A DNA stretch of 35,622 bases from the NCBI GenBank assembly GCA_024635625.1, contig JAGXIQ010000045.1, positions 1 through 35,622 of the forward strand, read 5' to 3'. The translations under genes were made by a program, and so were the position numbers. Origin of the DNA: Loktanella sp. GTDB taxonomy: Bacteria; Pseudomonadota; Alphaproteobacteria; Rhodobacterales; Rhodobacteraceae. This document shows positions 7,546 to 14,236 of this stretch, piece by piece; the stretch's first letter is position 1; each line of letters starts with the position of its first letter. The notes below the pieces were generated by a model. That model did no database searches. It saw nothing but the letters and a program-made list of their open reading frames with translations, and had not been told where the DNA came from.

Positions 7546-9056
7546 TGCTGAAAATTTTGACCCTTATCTTTGCGGCTTTGACACTCATCGCCGCGCAGCC
7601 AGTCGGGGCCGAAACCCGACTGGCGCTGGTTGTCGGCAACGGTAACTACTCTGCAATCGGGAAATTAGAAAATACGGTGCCTGACGCTACGCTGATGGCC
7701 AAAACGCTGGAAGAGTATGGTTTTCAGGTCACCTTGCTGGCCGATGTCGACCAAGCGGATTTGAACCAAGGCATTTCCCAGTTTGGACGTGACCTGCGGG
7801 CGGCGGGACCTGACGCGACGGGACTATTTTATTACGCCGGGCATGCAGTGCAATCTTTTGGTACGAACTACCTGCTGCCAACTGATGCTGCGTTAACCGA
7901 TGCCGCCGATTTGTCACTTGTCGCTGTGCCGGCTGACGCGATCCTGCGGCAGATGCAGTCAGCCCGGAATAAGACAAATATCGTCATTTTGGATTCTTGC
8001 CGGAATAACCCTTTCGAAAACGTTCGCAATCTGGATGATAATGGTCTGGCAGAGATGAATTCGCCGACCGGGACGTTCCTATCTTATTCTACAGCGCCCG
8101 GCGCGGTGGCGCTGGACGGTTCCGACGGCAACAGCCCCTTTACCAAAGCGTTGGCGCGGGAAATTCCGGTGCCGGGTGTCCCGATTGAGCAGACCTTTAA
8201 GAAGGTGCGCGTGTCGGTCATTGAAGAGACAAACGGCTTGCAGACGCCGTGGGATACATCATCGCTAACGAACGAGTTTGTCTTTGCGCCCGCAGCGCAG
8301 TTAACGGCAGAGCAAGTCCAAGAAGAGCAACTTTGGAATTCAGTTCAGGACAGCAATGATCCGGTGCAGGTGATGCTTTTCCTGCGTGGTTACCCAAATG
8401 GACGGTTTCAGGAGGACGCGCGGACCTTGTTGCAGACGCTAATGACCGCAGAACTGGCCCCGCCGCAGACTGCTGCGCCAGCAGCGACAGTGCCACCCGT
8501 CGCCGCTGCGACGCAAAGTCCATCACTTACCGAAGAAGACCTGATCGCGCAGGCCCGCAAGACTGGCGTTGTGACAGATTACCAGGCCTATCTTGACGCC
8601 TTTCCAGAGGGTGTCTTCGCCGAATTGGCCGCTTTCGAAATTCAAACTCTGACACAAAAAGCCGCCGCAGCGGCGGAGGCGCCGGCTGATCCAGCACCCG
8701 CACCTGCCGAGGACTTGGTTGCGTTGAACCGCGCGTTATTGGCGCAGTCCGGCGACGAAGTGCTGGGTCTGACGTTCTTGTCACCGTTTCCGACTGGCGG
8801 ACCGCCGATCCAAGGATTGAGCATCCCAGAGATCGTAAAGCTGTCACCCCTCTATGCCCCTATAGAAGGCCTGCCAGAGGAACTGTGGAAAAACGAGACT
8901 TGCACGTCATGCCACGCGTGGACCCGCGAGGCACTGTGCACGCAGGGCAAAACTTATGTAGCGGCAACGGATGATCATGCTGTTTCCAAGCAACATCCTT
9001 TTGGTGGCGTGTTCAAGCGCGGTCTAAGGGGCTGGGCGACGGCGGACTGTCCTTAA
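7545..9056 (+). CDS. Periplasmic caspase-like (peptidase C14) protein with C-terminal CXXCH motif
   Basis: A 503-residue protein. The signal peptide ends near residue 22. The p20-like caspase fold occupies about 24-250, with L-A-L-V-V-G-N-G-N-Y at its start, the catalytic His in Y-Y-A-G-H100 and the catalytic Cys in L-D-S-C152-R-N-N-P-F; both residues of the dyad are intact. Two degenerate short repeats follow (about 265-310 and 338-380, with A-Y-L-D-A-F-P-E-G-V-F). An Ala/Pro-rich linker leads to a C-terminal domain containing C453-T-S-C-H457, which could bind haem c or form disulfides. Substrate unknown. Start at 7545 (TGATG overlap with the gene before) gives the correct signal peptide. 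The gene ends exactly where the opposite operon ends. Confidence 0.85.
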   Translation: MLKILTLIFAALTLIAAQPVGAETRLALVVGNGNYSAIGKLENTVPDATLMAKTLEEYGFQVTLLADVDQADLNQGISQFGRDLRAAGPDATGLFYYAGHAVQSFGTNYLLPTDAALTDAADLSLVAVPADAILRQMQSARNKTNIVILDSCRNNPFENVRNLDDNGLAEMNSPTGTFLSYSTAPGAVALDGSDGNSPFTKALAREIPVPGVPIEQTFKKVRVSVIEETNGLQTPWDTSSLTNEFVFAPAAQLTAEQVQEEQLWNSVQDSNDPVQVMLFLRGYPNGRFQEDARTLLQTLMTAELAPPQTAAPAATVPPVAAATQSPSLTEEDLIAQARKTGVVTDYQAYLDAFPEGVFAELAAFEIQTLTQKAAAAAEAPADPAPAPAEDLVALNRALLAQSGDEVLGLTFLSPFPTGGPPIQGLSIPEIVKLSPLYAPIEGLPEELWKNETCTSCHAWTREALCTQGKTYVAATDDHAVSKQHPFGGVFKRGLRGWATADCP

Positions 9057-10457
9057 TCAGTCGGGTTGCGTCGTGATGAAAAAATATACCCATTCACCTT
9101 TGAAATCCGAATGGCGCTCTCTGGCGGCAGCCACCTGACTTTTAAGGAACATGAGGTAAGGACCTGCGGGTTCTTGGATTGGGCGCAGGCCATCATAAAG
9201 CGGAACTGAAGTCGCAAAGGCTACGGCAATTTCTTGACCAAATGGCGCACCGATACTCAGTAGCAGGAACGGTTCATCACCCCGGTCGCGGCCCACGGAC
9301 ATAGGCTGCTTGGCAGAAAGTGGCTCAAGAGGAACCACGTCGTTGGGTTGCAAATGGATGACCGTGCCATCGGCAGCAAAGTAATCAACGTAGACAACGC
9401 TGTCATAATCGGGTCCGGACAGATCCAATTGCAGTGGCTGACCGTCACTGTAAGTGTAGTTTTGCGCAAAACCATCCTGCCCTATCACGCGGGGATTGGT
9501 CAGTTGTTCGGTCGACTGCGGCAGACCGATGTCTGCGATGCCTGCCAGCGCACCGCATTGGGGCCGCGGCAGTATGAGCAGGTTGTCCGACAAAGGGATC
9601 GCGTCACCCACCTGTTCGCGCAAAGCTGCAAGGACAGGGCCGCGCAGGGCGTCTTCGGGAATATGGCCAGTCAGTTCCAGATTGCCGGTATCGGGATTGA
9701 AAAGGGTTTGCAGCCGCGCACATGGCACAGCCGAAAGGGTGCCGGCAATGCCATCGCGGACCTGTTGCGATTGGGCGGTCAGGTCACCCTGTTCCGAAAA
9801 CGCGGCGATAGCTGCGAGTGACGTAGCGCTGACAACAGTATTGCCATCACCAGACCACGCCAGCGCCACAGTTTGCACTTGCGAGGGCAGGGGCTGATCC
9901 CGCACGGCGCGGGCAGGTAGGGGTGGCTGTTGCGCAGTCATAGAAGTGGGCTGAACAGCGGCGGCTATATCCGAGGTTGTCAGGCTCTGCGGTAGCGGCG
10001 TCGGCTCGGGCGCGCTGATTATAGCCTTTGCAACAATAGGGGACAGAGGGGGCTGGGCAGCGGTCTTTTCCAACTGAGCGACGACTGTGGCGGCCGATGG
10101 CGTGACCGCCGATAGGGCCACGGCCGTTTGCAATTGAGGTGCGGTGATAGGCACGCCGGGATCGGCGGTAGACAGGCGCGAACCAATAACGGGCGCCGCA
10201 GTCGCTACAGTTTGTGTCACGGTGCCTTGGCGGGCGGCAGGGGCGAGGGCCGTGCCTTCATCTGCTGCGGTGCCAGCATTATCGGCCTGCGGCGCTGTCG
10301 TTTGTTTCACTTGCTGGGACGCAATGGTCATGGCGGTCTTGGGCAGCGGCTGATCTGGGACAGAGACCGGCGTAACACTATAGGCGAGCGCGCCCAGTGC
10401 TGCAGCATGGGCGACAATTGAGCCTGCGGTGGCAAAGGCGGTTCGGCGCAAGGTCAT
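9057..10457 (-). CDS. Single-span periplasmic protein, TonB-like N-terminus, DUF4384-like C-terminus
   Basis: A 466-residue protein with one N-terminal membrane helix (about residues 8-27) and a long Ala/Pro/Thr/Gln-rich periplasmic stretch to about 200, the layout of TonB/TolA. A BON-like segment is at about 240-310 (L-F-N-P-D-T-G-N-L-E-L-T-G-H-I then two Cys). The end, about 330-460, resembles DUF4384 (Y-S-D-G-Q-P-L-Q-L-D-L, V-I-H-L-Q-P-N, I-G-A-P-F-G-Q-E). It overlaps the upstream ExbD gene by 4 bp, so it is probably the force-receiving partner of the ExbB/ExbD motor. No TonB C-terminal domain is present. DUF4384 is often fused to caspase domains, and here a caspase gene lies directly opposite. 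Function unknown. Confidence 0.7.
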   Translation of the reverse strand: MTLRRTAFATAGSIVAHAAALGALAYSVTPVSVPDQPLPKTAMTIASQQVKQTTAPQADNAGTAADEGTALAPAARQGTVTQTVATAAPVIGSRLSTADPGVPITAPQLQTAVALSAVTPSAATVVAQLEKTAAQPPLSPIVAKAIISAPEPTPLPQSLTTSDIAAAVQPTSMTAQQPPLPARAVRDQPLPSQVQTVALAWSGDGNTVVSATSLAAIAAFSEQGDLTAQSQQVRDGIAGTLSAVPCARLQTLFNPDTGNLELTGHIPEDALRGPVLAALREQVGDAIPLSDNLLILPRPQCGALAGIADIGLPQSTEQLTNPRVIGQDGFAQNYTYSDGQPLQLDLSGPDYDSVVYVDYFAADGTVIHLQPNDVVPLEPLSAKQPMSVGRDRGDEPFLLLSIGAPFGQEIAVAFATSVPLYDGLRPIQEPAGPYLMFLKSQVAAARERHSDFKGEWVYFFITTQPD

Positions 10458-10858
10458 GAGCGAGGCGGCGTGACAACGAGGACGATGTCCTGTGCGCCAA
10501 GGGCCTCAATCTGGGCGACCAAGGGCAGAACGGCGGACAAGGGTGCCGCGTGGTGGGCGTTAATGCGGATCAAATGGTCTGGACTGGTCCGCAGTGTATC
10601 GGCGATCTGCAAAAGCGCCGACGCGACATCCATCGTCTGCCCGTCAAGCGCAATTGCGCCGTCTAGGGACACAGCCAGTGTGGTGCCGCCGCCGGGCATA
10701 TCGCTGCCTGTGGCCGCAACCGCTGGAACAACGTCAAAAGGGGCGGTGGCATCCATCCGTCCGATCAGCATGAAAAAGACCAATAGAAAGAACACGACAT
10801 CAATCAGCGGAATAATCGTTTCCGGCGCAGTCCGTCGGGGCATCCGCACAAGCTTCAT
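10454..10858 (-). CDS. ExbD/TolR-family protein (second copy)
   Basis: A 134-residue inner-membrane protein with one helix at residues about 17-37 carrying the family Asp in P-L-I-D-V-V-F-F-L-L-V-F-F, the proton-path residue of ExbD/TolR. The rest is a small periplasmic domain. With ExbB/TolQ proteins such subunits form a proton-driven motor. It overlaps both neighbours by 4 bp, giving translational coupling. It shares architecture but little sequence with the other ExbD, so the pair may form a hetero-dimer. Confidence 0.88.
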   Translation of the reverse strand: MKLVRMPRRTAPETIIPLIDVVFFLLVFFMLIGRMDATAPFDVVPAVAATGSDMPGGGTTLAVSLDGAIALDGQTMDVASALLQIADTLRTSPDHLIRINAHHAAPLSAVLPLVAQIEALGAQDIVLVVTPPRS

Positions 10859-11256
10859 GGGGCGGCCACCTGCACGATGCGCAGGGTGCGAACGCCGGCA
10901 GTGGTGGCAACATCCATCAGCGTGACAAGCGATTGGGTGTCCGCATGCAATGACGGCAGTATCATGACGGGCGTGTCGGTGAGCAGGGCGGCAAGTTTCG
11001 TAGAAAGAGCGTCGTAGGTCAGTGACTTACCATGAATGTATGGCAGGCCATCCGCACCCAGACGGATCATAATCGGCGTAGGGCCAGCGGTTTGGTCGGG
11101 GGCAGCGCCTTCAGATGCGCTACGGGTTACTGGGATCATGTCGAGGTTTAGGTAGGTCGAAGTGACCATAAAAAATACGAGCATGATCAGCAGCACATCA
11201 ATCATCGAAACCAGAGAGATCAGGCGCGGTGATGGTGTCTGACGGCGTAACTGCAT
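10855..11256 (-). CDS. ExbD/TolR-family protein (first copy)
   Basis: A 133-residue protein with a short basic cytoplasmic start and one helix (about residues 14-33) containing S-M-I-D-V-L-L-I-M-L-V-F-F, with the conserved Asp20 of the ExbD/TolR proton channel. A periplasmic domain of about 95 residues follows. It is 3 bp after the ExbB-like gene and overlaps the next ExbD by 4 bp. Presumed role: half of the ExbD dimer that transmits proton-motive force to a periplasmic partner, here most likely the DUF4384-like protein. Confidence 0.88.
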   Translation of the reverse strand: MQLRRQTPSPRLISLVSMIDVLLIMLVFFMVTSTYLNLDMIPVTRSASEGAAPDQTAGPTPIMIRLGADGLPYIHGKSLTYDALSTKLAALLTDTPVMILPSLHADTQSLVTLMDVATTAGVRTLRIVQVAAP

Positions 11257-11259
11257 GGC

Positions 11260-11883
11260 TTAGCCAGCATCGTCGAAGCGGGAAAAAAGCTGACCGACTC
11301 CTGTTTCTATCTTGGCCCCGGCGCGGTCCACCTTTTCAGCAAGAAGTGTAGCGGCGACGGCGGCAGGGATAGCGACCAGCAGACCTGCGGCCGTGGTTAA
11401 TAATGCGGACCAGATGCCAGCAGCCAGCAAGGATGCGTTGGCGGCCCCCTGAGCCAGCGCCAATTCCTGAAACGCTTGAATCATCCCAAGCACTGTGCCC
11501 AGCAGGCCCAGAAGCGGGCTGATCATCGCAATGAGTTCCAGCAGGCGGATATGGCGCTGCATTTGCAACATCTCTGCATTGCCGCGCCACTCAAGTTCGG
11601 CCACCAGCGCGGCACGCGACCGTCCGGCATCCAGTCCCTGCATGGCGGCGCGCGCGATCCGGTCGGCCGGTGCCCCGGTGCTGTCGAGGGTCGCGATAGC
11701 CGCGTGATGGTCGCCCGACACAAAGGTTTCAATCGCGGCTATGCGTCGGGCATCGCCGCTGGCAACGCCGCGCAGCTGCAAGACCTTTGCCACGATCAGC
11801 GCGACAGAACCAAGCGACAGAACCAAGAGCACAAGGACGATTGGCCCACCGGCCCGCATCATGTCGATTGTGGATTGCATCAC
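11260..11883 (-). CDS. MotA/TolQ/ExbB proton channel family protein
   Basis: A 207-residue inner-membrane protein with three hydrophobic segments (about 13-33, 112-132 and 152-180), the ExbB/TolQ topology. The hallmark stretch I-A-M-I-S-P-L-L-G-L-L-G-T-V-L-G-M-I is at about 115-132. With ExbD it makes the proton-conducting stator. It starts at GTG or the adjoining ATG (M-M-Q-S), right behind the stop of the upstream small secreted protein. It is the second gene of the five-gene minus-strand operon. Confidence 0.9.
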   Translation of the reverse strand: MMQSTIDMMRAGGPIVLVLLVLSLGSVALIVAKVLQLRGVASGDARRIAAIETFVSGDHHAAIATLDSTGAPADRIARAAMQGLDAGRSRAALVAELEWRGNAEMLQMQRHIRLLELIAMISPLLGLLGTVLGMIQAFQELALAQGAANASLLAAGIWSALLTTAAGLLVAIPAAVAATLLAEKVDRAGAKIETGVGQLFSRFDDAG

Positions 11884-12321
11884 CTATTTCACCAGCCCAG
11901 CAGATGTGCGGCTGACAAGATCTAGCAGTGCGAAGCAGTCGATCTGCTCCTCGTTCTGCGGGACGCATGATGCAATATCATGCAACAGAATTTCAGAAAT
12001 CGCGTCGCACGCGATTGCCGGAATCTCGAACAACTTCAGTGTTGTGCGGGCCGCAGGAAGCGGGGCCGCGTCGATAGTCAATAGCTGATCGATGATACCG
12101 GTCTGATCAAGGATCGCGAGTGACATTTCAAAGCCTGTAAAGCTTTTTCCGGTGTTGTTGCGGAACAAAAAGAACGCTCGGCAGCTGCCATCGTCAGTGC
12201 TTTCGAACTTGTTCAATTCTACCGTCAAGCTACTGGTTTGCGGATTTATTTGAGCAGTTACGGCAGTAGACAGACCAAGCGCCATCAAGGCAGCGACGCC
12301 CAGGTTAAGAAAATGACGCAT
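11884..12321 (-). CDS. Small secreted protein of unknown function
   Basis: A 145-residue protein with a clear Sec signal peptide (hydrophobic residues 6-20, A-V-T-A-Q cleavage near 24). The mature part is about 120 residues with four Cys, which could make two disulfides, and looks mainly beta at first (L-T-V-E-L-N-K-F, C-R-A-F-F-L-F-R-N). I do not recognise a family. It is the first gene of the operon and abuts the ExbB-like gene, so its product probably works with the Exb-type complex in the periplasm. It is transcribed away from tssA. Confidence 0.7.
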   Translation of the reverse strand: MRHFLNLGVAALMALGLSTAVTAQINPQTSSLTVELNKFESTDDGSCRAFFLFRNNTGKSFTGFEMSLAILDQTGIIDQLLTIDAAPLPAARTTLKLFEIPAIACDAISEILLHDIASCVPQNEEQIDCFALLDLVSRTSAGLVK

Positions 12322-12584
12322 GTGATCCCTCCGATGCTCGCCCCACAGAAGGACGATGGGCGCATAACCAAGGATCGGTCAAGCAGAAGTCGTGCGCAGA
12401 CCATTCGCGGTGCTCGTCAATGAACGATTGACCTTCGAGTCAAATTCCCTAGGGTCAAATAGGATTGGATCAGCTTTTATTGCATTTTATCAACTCAAAT
12501 TCCTGTGAGGGGAACGGGTTGTGTATGTAATATGGCTTATACAGTGGCGATCGGAGGAGGTCTGATCGAGATTGAGGTGACCCC
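12322..12584. promoter_or_regulatory. Divergent promoter region between the Exb-type operon and tssA
   Basis: This 263-bp gap must carry promoters for both operons. The part at 12425-12505 is AT-rich and holds three direct copies of TCAAAT (12440-12445, 12455-12460, 12495-12500; the first two preceded by G with starts 15 bp apart) and an inverted repeat GTCAAT/ATTGAC around 12416-12432. These could be operator sites. I saw no clear sigma-54 -24/-12 element. A short ATG frame at 12532 overlaps tssA in another frame and is not considered real. Confidence 0.45.
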
Positions 12585-13646
12585 GTGCGCGCGACGCCGG
12601 GATCTATTGCGGGGGACTCGGGGCTTTTGGATTCGATTTTGAAGAGTATGGGTGGCGACGCGCCAAGCGGCCCAAACCTAGAATATGAACCAGTCTATGC
12701 GGCCCTCGAGATGGCGGCACAGCATGGCGAGGAACGCCAAGCTGGTAACGAAATTCTCGAGGCCGAGCCGCCAAACTACGTCGATGTGATTGGCAAAGCG
12801 AACGCAGTGCTTGAACAAAGCCACGACCTGCGGGCGGCGGTTTATCTGGCGAATGCCGAATTGCATGTGAACGGATTTATAGGACTGGCTGGGGCCACTA
12901 CATTTATTCGCGGGTGCCTCGAACAGTTTTGGGACAGTTGTTATCCCCAACTGGACGCAGATGACGACGATGATCCCACGATGCGTGTGAACGCGGTTCT
13001 TGGGCTGTCCGATGCTGCAATGGTGAAGGGAATCCGCTTTGCCCCGCTGACGCAAAGCAACGCCTTTGGCCGGGTCACGCTCCGCGACATCGAGATAGCC
13101 AATGGCGAGTCCGTGGCGAGCGGCAGTGAAGAGCGGGTACTGGATAGTGCCAGTATCGCTGCTGCGTTTCAGGACACCAAGGACGATGTGCTGCAGGCCA
13201 TATTCGGCGCGGCACGCACTGCACTTGATGATCTTAAGGCTATCGACCTGATCTTTGACGAAAAGATACCTGGTCAGGGCCCCGATCTGGGCGCGGTGCA
13301 AAAACTGTTGCACCGAGCCGTAACACGGCTGGCACAGGAGACAGGCGGCAGTGTTGAAGCAACAGAGGACCTGCCAGAGGAAGATGTCGAAGTAGCAATC
13401 AACGCATCTAAGGCTGCAAGCGTCGCCGCACCGATGGGCACGATCAACAGCCCCCGCGATGTGGCCGCGGCACTGGATAAAATCCTTGCGTATTATGCGA
13501 CCTACGAACCATCTAGCCCGCTGCCGATCATCCTTAATCGTGCGAAGCGTCTTGTCGGCGCTGATTTCATGACAATCATCAAGGATATCGCTCCCGGCGG
13601 GATAGACACGGTTAAAATGGTCGGGGGACTAACGGAAGAAGAGTAA
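12585..13646 (+). CDS. tssA: Type VI secretion protein TssA (ImpA family)
   Basis: A 353-residue protein, the size of short-type TssA. The ImpA N-terminal domain spans about residues 25-150, with E-P-P-N-Y, the D-L-R-A-A-V-Y-L helix and the F-W-D-S-C-Y-P-Q-L motif (usually W-x-x-x-Y-P). The C-terminus has P-S-S-P-L-P-I-I-L-N-R-A-K-R-L, characteristic of the family. TssA caps and organises sheath and tube assembly at the baseplate. GTG is chosen as start because GAGGTG lies 5 bp upstream. It is the first gene of the T6SS run and is followed by a terminator-like hairpin before tssB. Confidence 0.92.
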   Translation: MRATPGSIAGDSGLLDSILKSMGGDAPSGPNLEYEPVYAALEMAAQHGEERQAGNEILEAEPPNYVDVIGKANAVLEQSHDLRAAVYLANAELHVNGFIGLAGATTFIRGCLEQFWDSCYPQLDADDDDDPTMRVNAVLGLSDAAMVKGIRFAPLTQSNAFGRVTLRDIEIANGESVASGSEERVLDSASIAAAFQDTKDDVLQAIFGAARTALDDLKAIDLIFDEKIPGQGPDLGAVQKLLHRAVTRLAQETGGSVEATEDLPEEDVEVAINASKAASVAAPMGTINSPRDVAAALDKILAYYATYEPSSPLPIILNRAKRLVGADFMTIIKDIAPGGIDTVKMVGGLTEEE

Positions 13647-13650
13647 TCAC

Positions 13651-13679
13651 AGCCTGTGCCACAGTGGCGCAGGCTTTTT
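13651..13679 (+). terminator. Intrinsic terminator-like hairpin between tssA and tssB
   Basis: AGCCTGTGCC (13651-13660) pairs with GGCGCAGGCT (13666-13675) across a 5-nt loop: ten base pairs with a single G-U, then a run of five T (13675-13679). This is a textbook Rho-independent shape, 4 bp after the tssA stop and about 50 bp before tssB, inside an otherwise continuous T6SS gene run. It may act as a partial terminator. Confidence 0.75.
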
Positions 13680-13727
13680 CATTTGGGTCGGATCGCGGCC
13701 TGAAACACCAGCCAAACGGAGAGACTG

Positions 13728-14234
13728 ATGTCGAGTTCACAGAAGTTCATCGCACGCAATCGCGCCCCACGGGTCCAGATTGAGTACGATGTGGAACTAT
13801 ATGGTGCCGAAAAGAAGGTGCAACTGCCGTTCGTCATGGGCGTGATGTCCGATCTTGCGGGTAAGTCAGAAGTGGCACAGCCGGGCATTGCAGATCGAAA
13901 GTTTTTGGAAATCGATGTCGACAACTTTGACAGCCGCATGAAGGCGATGAAGCCACGCGCAGCATTTTCGGTTCCCAACGTTTTGACTGGCGAAGGCAAC
14001 ATGTCAGTCGATCTGTCGTTTGAGAGCATGGACGAGTTTTCGCCGGGCGCTATCGCGGCCAAGGTCGAGCCGCTGAAAAAGCTGCTGGATGCGCGTAACG
14101 AGTTGAGCAACCTGATGACTTACATGGATGGTAAGCCGGGCGCCGAAGAGCTGATCTCTAACGCAATGAACAACCCTGAATTGTTGAAATCGCTGGCAGC
14201 AACGCCAGCCGCTAAAGATGATGCGGAGGAATAA
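13728..14234 (+). CDS. tssB: Type VI sheath small subunit TssB (VipA)
   Basis: A 168-residue TssB, the usual length. Family signatures: R-N-R-A-P-R-V-Q-I-E-Y-D-V-E at the start, the L-P-F-V-M-G-V-M-S-D-L-A-G motif, and F-x-E-I-D-V-D-N-F-D-S-R-M near residues 60-75. It pairs with TssC to form the contractile sheath around the Hcp tube in the cytoplasm. GGAGAG precedes the ATG. tssC follows after 2 bp, which fits the equal stoichiometry of the sheath proteins. Confidence 0.96.
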   Translation: MSSSQKFIARNRAPRVQIEYDVELYGAEKKVQLPFVMGVMSDLAGKSEVAQPGIADRKFLEIDVDNFDSRMKAMKPRAAFSVPNVLTGEGNMSVDLSFESMDEFSPGAIAAKVEPLKKLLDARNELSNLMTYMDGKPGAEELISNAMNNPELLKSLAATPAAKDDAEE

Positions 14235-14236
14235 AC

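Noticed and set aside
12322..12584. Sigma-54 promoter for the T6SS operon
   Set aside because: No TGGCAC-N5-TTGC type -24/-12 element could be found on the strand towards tssA.
12532..12647. Short ATG frame ahead of tssA in another frame
   Set aside because: It overlaps the tssA start, has Arg-rich random composition after 16 codons, and no recognisable domain.
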